A DNA stretch of 64,000 nt from Deltaproteobacteria bacterium (GTDB lineage Bacteria; Myxococcota_A; UBA796; CAJQPC01), in NCBI GenBank assembly GCA_016717595.1, contig JADKFE010000014.1, positions 47,145 through 111,144 on the forward strand, in the 5' to 3' direction. The number at the start of each line of letters is the position of its first letter. Position 1 is the stretch's first letter. The notes under the pieces were generated by a model. It was not told the origin of the DNA. It saw only the letters and a list, made by a program, of their open reading frames with translations, and made no database searches. Shown in pieces: positions 1 to 8,822 of the stretch. The translations under genes and the position numbers were made by a program.

Positions 1-280
1 CCGCGGGGGCGGTGAGCGTCGCGGTGGTGGGCAGGCCGGTGTCGCCGGGGTTTGACCAGTAGAGATGCCAGTCTCTCTGGATGTCGTAGGTGACCGCGAG
101 CCAGATCGGCTGGCCCGGCGCGTAACCCTTGGACTCGGCGATGAGCGCGACCTCCACGCGGGGCGAGCGTGGCCCCGAGGCGCCGCCGTCGCCAGCCTCG
201 GCGCTGGGAGCCTCTGCGCTGGGGCCCTCGGCGTTGGATCGGAGGGGGCTACACGCGAGGAGCACGAGGAGGGTGAACAT
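1..280 (-). CDS. DsbD-type N-terminal domain lipoprotein (partial, C-terminus off left edge)
   Basis: The reading frame starts at an ATG at 280 and runs off the window edge, leaving about 93 residues. The N-terminus is short and hydrophobic and ends in a lipobox-like LLACS, so a lipoprotein is likely. An Ala/Glu/Pro-rich linker follows, then a segment containing GYAPGQPIWLAV and DWHLYWSNPGDTGLPT. That second motif is characteristic of the periplasmic N-terminal domain of thiol:disulfide interchange proteins of the DsbD family, which receives electrons and passes them to periplasmic partners. Whether the membrane and thioredoxin domains follow cannot be seen here. It lies 35 bp downstream of the phosphatase gene on the same strand and could be co-transcribed with it. 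Confidence 0.7.
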   Translation of the reverse strand, partial: MFTLLVLLACSPLRSNAEGPSAEAPSAEAGDGGASGPRSPRVEVALIAESKGYAPGQPIWLAVTYDIQRDWHLYWSNPGDTGLPTTATLTAPA

Positions 281-315
281 AGGCCGCAAGATAACGCGGC
301 CCAAGCCACGCCGGG

Positions 316-1371
316 CTACTCGCCGCGGGTGAAGGTGCGTGAGTAGTCAAGCTCACCGTAGAGGTTGTAAAACTCGCCGGTGAACACGTCGCCCTTGATC
401 TCGACCCACATGAACCCGGCCTCGGTGTCGTCCTCAAAGAAGACGCCGTTGCCACGGCCCGGCATGTCGGTCGTCTTCGCGGCGGCGCCGGTGACGATGG
501 TCTCAAAGCAGGCGTCGGGCTCAAGCCACTGGCGGTTGTGGTCGTGCCCCGCGAAGTAGACGTCGACCTTGCCGCAGAGGCTCTCGTCCATAAAGTCTTT
601 GACCGTGGCGCCGTTGGCGATGGGCAGCCAGTCATACCCTTCGTACTCCCCGGCGTTTCCGTGCTGGCCGTTCGAGCGATAGGGGTGGTGCCCATACGCG
701 ATTCGCCAGGTGGCCGTGGAGTCGGCGAGGGTGTCGTCCAGCCAGTCCTGCTGATCCGCGCCGCCCCAGATCATCACGTCGTTGGTGTCGAGGCCGATGA
801 ACTGAACGTGCTCGTGGGAGAGCGTGTAGTAGCGGTCGGGCAGGTACCACTTGTCGGAGTGGTCGGTGTACTCGACCTCGTACTCGGCCTTGTACTCCCA
901 GATGCTCCATGAGCCGTAGTCGTGGTTGCCCAAGACGACGTAGAACGGCAGGTTCAGATCCGCGTAGGGCAGCTCAAACTTCGTCTGGAACTGCTCGTCA
1001 TCGACGCTCTCGACGCCGTCGTTGTAGAAGTTGTCGCCCAGGTAAAGGACAAACTCACAGCCCTTGGACTCACACAAGGTCTTGATGGCCGCGGCGTTCT
1101 GGTATTGCGTGGTGTTGCCTTCGCCGCCGTCGCCCATGGCGATGAACCGCACGACCTGCTCGGGGTCGGCGTCGGAGTCGCTGTCCGTGTCGGAGTCCGC
1201 GTCGCTGTCGGCGTCCGCGTCGGAGTCCGCGTCGGTGTCCGCGTCGCTGTCAGCGTCCGCGTCGGCCTCGACGGGCTCGGTGTCTGGCGGAGTGGCCGTC
1301 TCTTGGGGCGTGGGGGACGCCTTGTCCGCGCAGCCGACGGGGATCAGGAGCGCGGCGAGGAGGAGGTGCAT
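316..1371 (-). CDS. Metallophosphoesterase lipoprotein, purple/tartrate-resistant acid phosphatase-like
   Basis: This 351-residue secreted phosphatase has a signal peptide with lipobox (IPVGC near residue 14). A low-complexity linker of alternating Asp with Ala/Ser/Thr spans about residues 35-68. The calcineurin-type metal-binding motifs appear in order: GDGG, LGDNFYNDGV, GNHDY, GHHPYRS and GHDHN. Their spacing and the LDTND segment resemble ACP5-type purple acid phosphatases, which hydrolyse phosphomonoesters with a dinuclear metal centre. The protein probably sits on the cell surface or faces the periplasm, and the acidic linker holds the enzyme away from the membrane. The substrate is unknown. 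The same linker type recurs in the lipoprotein at 14568. Confidence 0.85.
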   Translation of the reverse strand: MHLLLAALLIPVGCADKASPTPQETATPPDTEPVEADADADSDADTDADSDADADSDADSDTDSDSDADPEQVVRFIAMGDGGEGNTTQYQNAAAIKTLCESKGCEFVLYLGDNFYNDGVESVDDEQFQTKFELPYADLNLPFYVVLGNHDYGSWSIWEYKAEYEVEYTDHSDKWYLPDRYYTLSHEHVQFIGLDTNDVMIWGGADQQDWLDDTLADSTATWRIAYGHHPYRSNGQHGNAGEYEGYDWLPIANGATVKDFMDESLCGKVDVYFAGHDHNRQWLEPDACFETIVTGAAAKTTDMPGRGNGVFFEDDTEAGFMWVEIKGDVFTGEFYNLYGELDYSRTFTRGE

Positions 1372-1440
1372 GATGAGCCCTCAGCAGATCAAATCCGACC
1401 CCAGTGTAGCGTGTTCTTGGGCGCCCGGCGCGCCCAAAGC

Positions 1441-2682
1441 TCACCTGGGCCCGCCCTTGCCCCCTCCAACCCCGAAGGCCTCGTCCGCCAGCTCGACCAG
1501 AGCGCCACGAAACTCTTTGGCGTAGCGGGGATGCACAAGGCGCGCGGAGACGATCCAGATGTCTTTGTGGTCGGGGTCTCGGTAGACGTGGGGCGGCCGG
1601 GACGGCGCGAGGTAAGGCGAGAGCAGCGCCATCTCTTCGAGCACCTGGTGCACACGCTGGGCGCCGACCCCCGCGGGCACATGCACGGTGACCTCGACCG
1701 GCGCGTAGGGATCGGGATCCACCGCGAGCACGTCCTCGACGAGCAGGCGGTTGGGGATGGTGATGAGCTGCCCCTCGTCATCAAGCAGGGTCAAGGCCCG
1801 CAGATCGAGGGACTCGACGACGCCGGTGAGCCCACGAAAACGCACCCGCGCCTGGGGCTGCACCCTCCCCTCTAGGCTCAGGAGCACACCTCCGAGCACG
1901 TCGCGCAGGAGATCCCGCGCCGTCCAGCCCAAGGCCAGCGCCGCGCCGACCAAGGCGTACGGCGCGGCGACGGCCCAGGCCGCCGGGAGCAGGTGCAGCG
2001 CGCCCAGCAGCACAAAGAGCGGCGCGCAGAGGCGGCCCGCGAGCACCACGCCGCGCCCCAAGCTTGGCAAGAGCCCACGTTTGGGCAGGACGCTCACCCA
2101 ACGATGGGCTCGGTCGCTCAAGGCCAAGGCGAGGCCCGCGAACAGCAGGAACACCAGGGCCCTGGGGAGGCTCGGCGTCGGCGCCGGAGGCAGGGGGAAC
2201 AGCGGCGCGGGCGGGATCGGCGCGGGGGTGACCGTTGGCGCCTGCGCTTCGACCGCGCCCGTGTCCTCCGGCGCTGGCGGCGCGACGTAGAGCGGGGCGG
2301 TCTCTGGCGTCTCCACCGCCTCATCCACGAGCGTCTGCGGAGGTGGCGCTGGGGGGAGCGCCTCCACCTCTGGCGCCGCGGGGAGCGGCGGGCGGTCCAG
2401 CGGCGCCTGCTCATCGACGGGCGGCAGCTCAGGGAGCGGCAGCGGCGGCTCGTTCGTGTCCACCTGGAGGCGATCGTCTGGGCCGGGATCTTCCGGGGCC
2501 GCGGGCGGCGTCGTGGGCGGCGCCGCGGGCGGCGTCGGCGTGACCAGCGGGGCGCCGTTCGGAGCGCCGCGGGGGGGGCCCAGCTCGGGATCTTGCGCCC
2601 AGACGACGCTCGGCGCGCCCACAGACACCGCGGCGAGGAGCGCCAAGGTTCGGATCGAGGGGCTTAGAAGGGCTCGGCTCAT
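1441..2682 (-). CDS. MscS-like mechanosensitive channel with Pro-rich N-terminal extension
   Basis: This 413-residue protein has a signal-like N-terminus ending near VWAQD. A long Pro/Ala/Glu-rich periplasmic stretch runs to about residue 165. Hydrophobic helices cover about 170-255, and an MscS beta-domain follows, with ARVRFRGLTGVVESLDLRAL and TIPNRLLVEDVL typical of the cytoplasmic vestibule. The C-terminal alpha/beta part is short. MscS channels open under membrane tension and release solutes during hypo-osmotic shock. The start codon overlaps the stop of the upstream antiporter-fusion gene by 4 bp (ATGA), so translation is coupled and this is the last gene of an osmotic operon. The Pro-rich extension is unusual for the family and its role is unknown. 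Confidence 0.85.
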   Translation of the reverse strand: MSRALLSPSIRTLALLAAVSVGAPSVVWAQDPELGPPRGAPNGAPLVTPTPPAAPPTTPPAAPEDPGPDDRLQVDTNEPPLPLPELPPVDEQAPLDRPPLPAAPEVEALPPAPPPQTLVDEAVETPETAPLYVAPPAPEDTGAVEAQAPTVTPAPIPPAPLFPLPPAPTPSLPRALVFLLFAGLALALSDRAHRWVSVLPKRGLLPSLGRGVVLAGRLCAPLFVLLGALHLLPAAWAVAAPYALVGAALALGWTARDLLRDVLGGVLLSLEGRVQPQARVRFRGLTGVVESLDLRALTLLDDEGQLITIPNRLLVEDVLAVDPDPYAPVEVTVHVPAGVGAQRVHQVLEEMALLSPYLAPSRPPHVYRDPDHKDIWIVSARLVHPRYAKEFRGALVELADEAFGVGGGKGGPR

Positions 2683-5600
2683 CCGACGAGCCTCCGCTCA
2701 CGCAACGCGCGGTAGAGGGGGCCCGCCAAGCCGGGGGAGAAGACGTAGTCCCCGCTGCGGCGGCGCTCCAAGAGGCCCCAGTGGGCGAGGCGGTTCAAGA
2801 ACGCCTCAGAGTCGGGCTCTTCCCGGCGGAACTGCAGAGCGTGACTCCGGGCGGAGACACGCCCCAGACGCGCGACCTGGCGTAAGGTCATCTGCACCTC
2901 GTCGGGCAGCGCGCGCAGCGCCATCAGCGGCGTCGGCGGCACCGCGCCCATCACCACGTCGTTTCGATCGACGGAGACGTCCACCACCGAGGCCATCCAC
3001 AGGCGCAGGGCGTCGCCCAACATCCCGCCCGAGGCCTGATGGAGCCGCTCAAAGAACCGCTCCTCGGCCAGGGCCTCGGCCTTCACCTCGGGGCGGAAGA
3101 CGCCGCGCAGCCGGGCGCCGATGTCGTTGCCAACACGGGCAAAACGAAGGTTGTACCCGCTCATCCCGTGACGAATCAGGAGCGCGCGGCGCATGCTCTC
3201 GGCGTCGAGGGTGCTCAAGGTGACCCGCTCGGGGAAGGCGTCGTGCAGGGCGACGACGCGGTCGGCGTAGCTCCACACCGGGCGCTCCGCGGAGATGAGC
3301 CAGGCGTTTCGGCCCCGGTCCTCGACGACACGCTCCACAAACCGCCGCAGCGGGGCGAAGCCGCCGGGCTCGAGGCTGAACAGCCACTCCAGGCCCTCGA
3401 CCACGACCACACAGTCCCCGGTCACCCGGGCGAGCAGGGCGTCTACGGCCTGGGCGCTCGTCACGGGCTCGTCGAGATCAATCCGGATGACGCGGTTCTG
3501 GTCGCTCACGCCGCGCAGCAGGGTGTTGACGACGGCCCCCTGGCCCACTCCGCCAAGCCCCAACACCGCCACCGCCCGAGACGCGCCGGGGGTGCCGCCG
3601 AGCAGCACCTTTCGGGCGACCTCGACCTCACGCTCGCGCCCGATGAGCAGGTCGCCAGCCTCTAAGGCCGAGTCCGAGAACAGCCGACGAATCGCCATCG
3701 GCAGCTCCACCTTGGGTGTGGGCGCCGCGAAGCTCACGGTGTCAGGCGTAGGCGTCGCGCCTTCGGTGGGCAGGCCGATCCACTCCCGCGCCTTCGCCCA
3801 ACGATCCTCACCGACGAGCTCACGCAGGCCGTCTTTGGCGTCTCGGCCGAGGCTGAGCAGCTCTGTCGGCCTCGCGCTCAGCAGCTGGCGGTGCAAGGCG
3901 GAGCCCCGACCGAGACGCGCCTGCGCGACGTCGTAGCGGCCCTCCAGAAGCATGGTTTGCAGCGCGTCGAAGGCGCCGAGCACGATCTCCCGCACCTTGC
4001 CCGCGGCGTCGGTCTCGGTGGCCTCGATCGCCGCGTCGAGCTGGGCGGCGCGGGTGGACATTCGCGAGAGCGTGCCGACGAGCAGCTCTTTCACCATCAG
4101 GCGCGCGGCCTGGGGGGTCGGCGCGGCGGGCAAGACCTCGATCTCGGCGAGGCTCAGCTCGGTGTTGAACGCCAGGCCACGCTGGAGCTCTTCAGCGAGG
4201 CGTGTGGCGTCATCCACCCGCTCTCCCAAGGTCTCCAACAGCGCGCCGAGGCCGCGGCCCACCTCACCGTCGAGCACCTGGGCGGCGAGGTCGCGGAACG
4301 GCACCTCCCGCAGCGTCGGCGCCGGAGGGAGGCGGCGGCCCACCACCCCCGGCGCGCGCCACGCGACGACGAAGTGATCGGTGAGGCCATCTACACCGCG
4401 CCACAGCGCCGCGCGCAGCGGCTCGACGGTGCCTTGGGTGCGTAGGCTCGTGCGCAGAGACGTGAGCAGGCTCAACGACTCCTCGACGGAGCGGGCGAGG
4501 GGCTCAACGGCCTCACGAAGCTTGGCGCCGAGGGCCGCCGGGGGCAGGCCCTCCTCGTTCATCGCCAAGGCGGCGAGGAGCTCCTCCACGCTCGTGTTGA
4601 GCGCGGCGCGCACCCGGCGGTGCGGGGCGACGAGGCGGCCGCGCATGTCCCGCGCGATGTGCTCGGCCTTGTCTTCAGCGAGCTCCCGCACGCTCGCGCG
4701 CAGCCGCACGAGCTGCAGCTCCATGGCCAGGGCCCCAGCCTCGCCCCGGGCGAGCTCCGCCGCGCCCTCAAAGCCCACCCGCACGGCGCCAAGCGCGTCT
4801 TCACGCGCCTGGAACACCCGCGAGTAGCGCGTCATGTTCGCGGGGAGCGCGGGCGTGCCGGCCACGGAGATCATCTGGGTGAACGAACGAAAGGGGCGGC
4901 CCAAGGCGTTCGCGGCCACCCGCACGGTCTCGTCGGCGAGGCGGTCGACCTCTCGCTGGGCGAGGGTGAACTCGGCCTCGACCTCTTCTCGGAGCGCCTC
5001 CAGCTTCTCGGCGAAGTTCTCGGGGCTGAGGTCCTCTTGGGCGGCGAGGCTCTCGACGGCGCGCTGGGTGGACTCAAAGATGTTTCGGGCGCGGGCGAGC
5101 ATGTGCCGCTCGCTCAACACGAGCATGCCCGCCAGCTCGTGAAGCTGCAGGGGGACCTCTCCGGAGAGCGTCGTGCGGGCGATGGCGCGAAGCTCCACCA
5201 CGCGGGTCATCGGCCCAAACCCCAGGGCGCGCCGGGCCCGCAGCCAGGCCTTGTGAACCCGCGCGCCGCGAGACTCTTCGTCGTTCGGCGCCAAAAGCGC
5301 TGGCTCCAGCGGCACTTCAGCGGCGGGCGGCACCCCCTCTGCGAGCCGGTCGACCACGGCCACCAGCTCTCCGAGCTTCTTGGACTCCTCGCCGAAGTCC
5401 GCGGCGGCGGCCCGGTCGAGGATGTGGTTCTCCCAGGTCTGGGCGAGCTGGGCCGGCTGGGCGCGCAGCTCCACCACAAAGACCTCTCGGCGAAGGCCCT
5501 CCTCACGCGAGCGCACGAGGGCGCGGCGGTGCTGACGCAGAAACTCTCGGCGAAGCTGAGAGAAGAAGCGGTGCGCCTCGTCCCGACGCCGGGCGATGAC

Positions 5601-7202
5601 GCCGCTGCGCAGATCGCGCACGAGGCCCTGCAGATCCGCGCGCAGAGAGCGGCTCAGCTCGGCGAGCCGCTGCGGCAGGCCCTCGTGGAGCGTCCCCCAG
5701 GCGTCTCCGCCGCGGTGGTGCCCGGGCTCGGGCAGCCACTCCGGCAGGCCCTCCCAGGTCTCCTCGCTGAGCTCATCCTCGGCCTGCAAGGTGGCCTTTG
5801 AGGTCTCGACGGGAGACATCGCCCGAGGGAGCTCCTCCGCGAGCCCCAAGGCGAGGCGAAACAAGATCGGGCCCAAGGCGGCGTTGACGGTGACGCAGGC
5901 GACCGCCAAGGCCGCGACGTGCCGGCCGAGCCCGCCCAACGCCGCGTCGTCCCCGATGGCGACGGCCATCGCGATGCCCACGCCCGCCTGGGGCAAGAAG
6001 CCCAGCCAGCCGACACGCCAGAGCGTCGGAGGCCCGCCGCCGATCGCCACCCCCAGGGCCGTGCCGCCGAAGATCCCCAGCGCCCGCACCACAAACAGCC
6101 CCAGCGCGACGGGCCACAGGACGCTCAGCTCGTCGAGCCGCAGGCCCGCGCCCACCGCCACGAAGAGGACCACCCACACCGGCAACGACAGCGTGTCCAG
6201 GGCCTTTCGCAGCGGCTCATGGGCCGACGTGGCGTTCCGCACCACAAAACCGGCGACCAAAAACGTGACCAGGGGCTCAACACCCAGCCGCGACGCCAAG
6301 AAGGACACCGCGAAGCAGAGTCCCGTGACCATCAACAGCAGGAGCGAGCCCACAAGGCGGCTCCAGGCCGCGACGCCCGCGGCGACCAAGGCGCCAAGCG
6401 CCACCGCGCCGCCGAGCTTCACGGCCAACGAGACGCCGAGGCCCTCCCCTTCCCCGCCGCCGCCATCCCCGGCCACGAGCCCCCGCGCGACGGCCATCAC
6501 CACGGCGAAAAGCGCCACGGTCAGGACGTTGTTGAGCACGCTGACGCCCAGGACCGCCTCCGCCACGGGGCCACGGGCGCGGGTCTCTTGGGTGATCCCC
6601 AGGCTCACCGCCGGGGAGAGGCTCACGCCGATCACCCCCAGCAGCAGCGCGGCGGCGAGCACCGCGTTGAGGGGCAGCCCGTCCAGAGTGGGGATCGACA
6701 GGCCCAGGTTGAGCCGACTGACGGCGACCACCACCCCCACGACCACCACCAGCACCACGGAGATCTGCCCGATCAACAGCCCCGCGTAGCGCCGCGCCCG
6801 CTCCCGAAGCAGCGCGAGGTCAAGCGCGCCGCCGGCCATCATCGCCACCAGCGCCATCGCCAAGGTGTTGAACACCTCCAGCCGCGACCGCACGTCGTCC
6901 GAGACCAAGATCAGCGCCGGGGGCAAGCCCATGAGGCGCCCGGCCTCCTCCCCCAAGATCGCGCCCGTGAGAATGTAGGCGGTGATCTGCGGAAGACCCA
7001 AACGTGCGAACAGCCCGCCCACGACGTACGCCGCAAGCGCGATGAAGCCGAAGGTGATGATCACCCGCGGGTCGATCCCCTCAAGCTGGGGCGTGTTGAG
7101 CATCGGCAGGCTCACCATGAGCCCAAAGAGCGCCGCGACGATGAGCAGCTTGAGCGTCGTCTGCCCCGGGTTCACCGGACCTAAGGGGGGTGCGCCCGAC
7201 AT
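2679..7202 (-). CDS. CPA2-type cation/H+ antiporter fused to a long helical region and a degenerate STAND-like P-loop domain
   Basis: This single 1507-residue protein has three parts. Residues 1 to about 455 form a 12-13 helix Na+(K+)/H+ exchanger domain of the KefB/CPA2 kind (ARLGLPQITAYILTGAILGE, then FLVAGFVVRN and later helices). About 480-1170 is a charged helical, probably coiled-coil, region. About 1185-1507 resembles an AAA/STAND NTPase followed by a winged-helix-like end (GREREVEVARKVLLGG). Its P-loop reads LGLGGVGQGA: the invariant Lys is Gln and the following Ser/Thr is Gly. The Walker B-like segment is CVVVVEGLEW. ATP hydrolysis is therefore doubtful. The gene overlaps its upstream (trkH) and downstream (mscS) neighbours, which points to a joint role in ion and osmotic homeostasis. 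I know of no standard family with this full architecture. Confidence 0.8.
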   Translation of the reverse strand: MSGAPPLGPVNPGQTTLKLLIVAALFGLMVSLPMLNTPQLEGIDPRVIITFGFIALAAYVVGGLFARLGLPQITAYILTGAILGEEAGRLMGLPPALILVSDDVRSRLEVFNTLAMALVAMMAGGALDLALLRERARRYAGLLIGQISVVLVVVVGVVVAVSRLNLGLSIPTLDGLPLNAVLAAALLLGVIGVSLSPAVSLGITQETRARGPVAEAVLGVSVLNNVLTVALFAVVMAVARGLVAGDGGGGEGEGLGVSLAVKLGGAVALGALVAAGVAAWSRLVGSLLLLMVTGLCFAVSFLASRLGVEPLVTFLVAGFVVRNATSAHEPLRKALDTLSLPVWVVLFVAVGAGLRLDELSVLWPVALGLFVVRALGIFGGTALGVAIGGGPPTLWRVGWLGFLPQAGVGIAMAVAIGDDAALGGLGRHVAALAVACVTVNAALGPILFRLALGLAEELPRAMSPVETSKATLQAEDELSEETWEGLPEWLPEPGHHRGGDAWGTLHEGLPQRLAELSRSLRADLQGLVRDLRSGVIARRRDEAHRFFSQLRREFLRQHRRALVRSREEGLRREVFVVELRAQPAQLAQTWENHILDRAAAADFGEESKKLGELVAVVDRLAEGVPPAAEVPLEPALLAPNDEESRGARVHKAWLRARRALGFGPMTRVVELRAIARTTLSGEVPLQLHELAGMLVLSERHMLARARNIFESTQRAVESLAAQEDLSPENFAEKLEALREEVEAEFTLAQREVDRLADETVRVAANALGRPFRSFTQMISVAGTPALPANMTRYSRVFQAREDALGAVRVGFEGAAELARGEAGALAMELQLVRLRASVRELAEDKAEHIARDMRGRLVAPHRRVRAALNTSVEELLAALAMNEEGLPPAALGAKLREAVEPLARSVEESLSLLTSLRTSLRTQGTVEPLRAALWRGVDGLTDHFVVAWRAPGVVGRRLPPAPTLREVPFRDLAAQVLDGEVGRGLGALLETLGERVDDATRLAEELQRGLAFNTELSLAEIEVLPAAPTPQAARLMVKELLVGTLSRMSTRAAQLDAAIEATETDAAGKVREIVLGAFDALQTMLLEGRYDVAQARLGRGSALHRQLLSARPTELLSLGRDAKDGLRELVGEDRWAKAREWIGLPTEGATPTPDTVSFAAPTPKVELPMAIRRLFSDSALEAGDLLIGREREVEVARKVLLGGTPGASRAVAVLGLGGVGQGAVVNTLLRGVSDQNRVIRIDLDEPVTSAQAVDALLARVTGDCVVVVEGLEWLFSLEPGGFAPLRRFVERVVEDRGRNAWLISAERPVWSYADRVVALHDAFPERVTLSTLDAESMRRALLIRHGMSGYNLRFARVGNDIGARLRGVFRPEVKAEALAEERFFERLHQASGGMLGDALRLWMASVVDVSVDRNDVVMGAVPPTPLMALRALPDEVQMTLRQVARLGRVSARSHALQFRREEPDSEAFLNRLAHWGLLERRRSGDYVFSPGLAGPLYRALRERRLVG

Positions 7203-8710
7203 CAGCGCCTCCAGAAGCCCGGCGCGAACAGCGCCAGGACCGTGAGGAACTCAAGCCGCCCCAACAACATGCAGGCCGACAACACGAGCTTGCTCGAATC
7301 CGAGAAGAAGCCGAAGTTCTCCGTAGGCCCAACCGCGCCGAAGCCCGGGCCGACGTTCGCGACGCAGGCTAGCGCGGCGGTGATCGCCGTGGTGCCGTCC
7401 ACGGCGTCAAACAGCGCCACCAAGGCCCCGCCAGCGCCGACAGTCACCACAAACAGCCCCATCACCGACACCGCCTCAAACAGATCGGCGCTGGGCACCG
7501 CCCCCTCACCCACCCGCACCGGGGCGACGAGGTTGGGCCGAAAGCTGCGCTGGGCCTCGATGAGCACGACCTTCATCAAGAAGATGAGCCGAATCACCTT
7601 CATGCCCCCCGAGGTCGAGCCGCCGCAGCCGCCGATGAAGAAGAGCGGGAGCAGCACGAGCTTCCCGAAGGTGGGGAAGGTCTCAAAGTCGTAGTTCATG
7701 AACCCCGTCGTGGTGATCACCGACACCACGGAGAACGCGCTGTAGCGGAGCGCCTGCCCGACGTGGCCCACCTCGGGCAAGATCGCCAAAGCGCAAAGAA
7801 CCGCGGCGATGCCGACGATCCAGAGGTACACCCGCGCCTCGGGATCTTTTAGGATCACCCTGGGGCCTCGACGAGTGGCGTTGTAAAACAGCCCAAAGTT
7901 CATCCCGGCGATCAGCATAAACACCGTGATCACGATGTCTACGGCGACGCCGTTCACCCCGGCCTCCGCCGAGAGCTCCGCCACGCTCCCGTTGCGCGTC
8001 GAGAAGCCCCCCGTCCCCAACGTGGCGAAGGCGTGCATCATCGACTCGGAGAGCGACACCCCCGAGAGCCAGAGCAGGGCGGTCATCGCCAAGGTCAGCA
8101 CGGTGTACACGCGCCAGAGGCCCAACGACGTCTCACGAATCCGCGGCGTGAGCGACTTGCCCCGGGGCCCCGCCACCTCCCCCTGAAACAGCCGCTTGCC
8201 GCCCACCCCCAAGGCCGGGAACACCGCGACGAACAGCACCACAAAGCCCAAGCCGCCGATCCAGTGCGTGAGCATACGCCAGAAGTGCAACGCCGGGTTG
8301 AGCCTCTGGTTGATCTCTGGCAAGATCGACGCGCCGGTCGTGGTGAACCCCGAGACCGACTCAAAGAGCGCGTCCACCGGGGTGAAGTCCGCGCCGATGA
8401 CGAACGGCAGCCCGCCGAACACCCCCAGGGCCACCCAGCCCAAGGTGACGATGAGCAGGGCCTCGCGCCGGCCGATCTGGGCGTCGTCGAGCCCGCGCCC
8501 CAAGGCCAAGGCCCCCGCGCCGAAGATCGCGGTGATCGCGGCGCTGAGCCCCATGTGCCCGGCGCCCGCCACAGAGCCCAACAGCAGGCCCACGAGCGCC
8601 GTCGCCAGCATCGTGCCCGCGAGCAGCGCCATGAGCAGGCCGAGAGGCCGCGCCGAGACCTGCAGAATCGCCCAAGCGTCGGGGACCGCGCGGGACAAGC
8701 GCTGCCTCAC
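7202..8710 (-). CDS. trkH: TrkH/KtrB-family potassium uptake protein
   Basis: This is a K+ transporter of about 500 residues with the four pore-loop repeats expected of the family: SGFTTTGASIL, ATLGTGGFSTRN, SVITTTGFMNYD and ANVGPGFGAVGP. It also has the conserved HWIGGLGFVVL and GGCGGSTSGGMKVIRL segments. It moves K+ across the inner membrane, usually with a cytosolic TrkA/KtrA-type RCK subunit, and none is encoded in this window. The stop overlaps the antiporter-fusion start by one base (TGATG). The GTG at 8710 directly abuts a 9-bp hairpin and has no room for a ribosome site. A TTG four codons further in (8698) is preceded by GAGG at good spacing and may be the true start. Confidence 0.92.
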   Translation of the reverse strand: MRQRLSRAVPDAWAILQVSARPLGLLMALLAGTMLATALVGLLLGSVAGAGHMGLSAAITAIFGAGALALGRGLDDAQIGRREALLIVTLGWVALGVFGGLPFVIGADFTPVDALFESVSGFTTTGASILPEINQRLNPALHFWRMLTHWIGGLGFVVLFVAVFPALGVGGKRLFQGEVAGPRGKSLTPRIRETSLGLWRVYTVLTLAMTALLWLSGVSLSESMMHAFATLGTGGFSTRNGSVAELSAEAGVNGVAVDIVITVFMLIAGMNFGLFYNATRRGPRVILKDPEARVYLWIVGIAAVLCALAILPEVGHVGQALRYSAFSVVSVITTTGFMNYDFETFPTFGKLVLLPLFFIGGCGGSTSGGMKVIRLIFLMKVVLIEAQRSFRPNLVAPVRVGEGAVPSADLFEAVSVMGLFVVTVGAGGALVALFDAVDGTTAITAALACVANVGPGFGAVGPTENFGFFSDSSKLVLSACMLLGRLEFLTVLALFAPGFWRR

Positions 8711-8736
8711 GTCCGCCCCAAGAAGTCGGGGCGGAC
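8711..8736 (-). promoter_or_regulatory. Hairpin abutting the trkH start
   Basis: A perfect 9-bp inverted repeat, GTCCGCCCC at 8711-8719 and GGGGCGGAC at 8728-8736, with an 8-nt loop, sits immediately upstream of the first possible trkH codon. No T-run follows on the minus strand, so it does not look like an intrinsic terminator. It could occlude or position the ribosome, or act as an attenuator. The structure is visible in the sequence; the role is inferred. Confidence 0.4.
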
Positions 8737-8822
8737 GCGGCGTGGCCTGGGTTGGGGCGGGGTTGGCACCATCCAGCGAAGTCTAACCCGCTTCGCCCCT
8801 TGAGAGCCCAGCGCGCCAAGTC

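Noticed and set aside
5919..7184. Long plus-strand open frame antisense to the antiporter domain
   Set aside because: The minus-strand frame has clear membrane helices and family motifs. The antisense product is low-complexity, rich in His, Arg and Gln.
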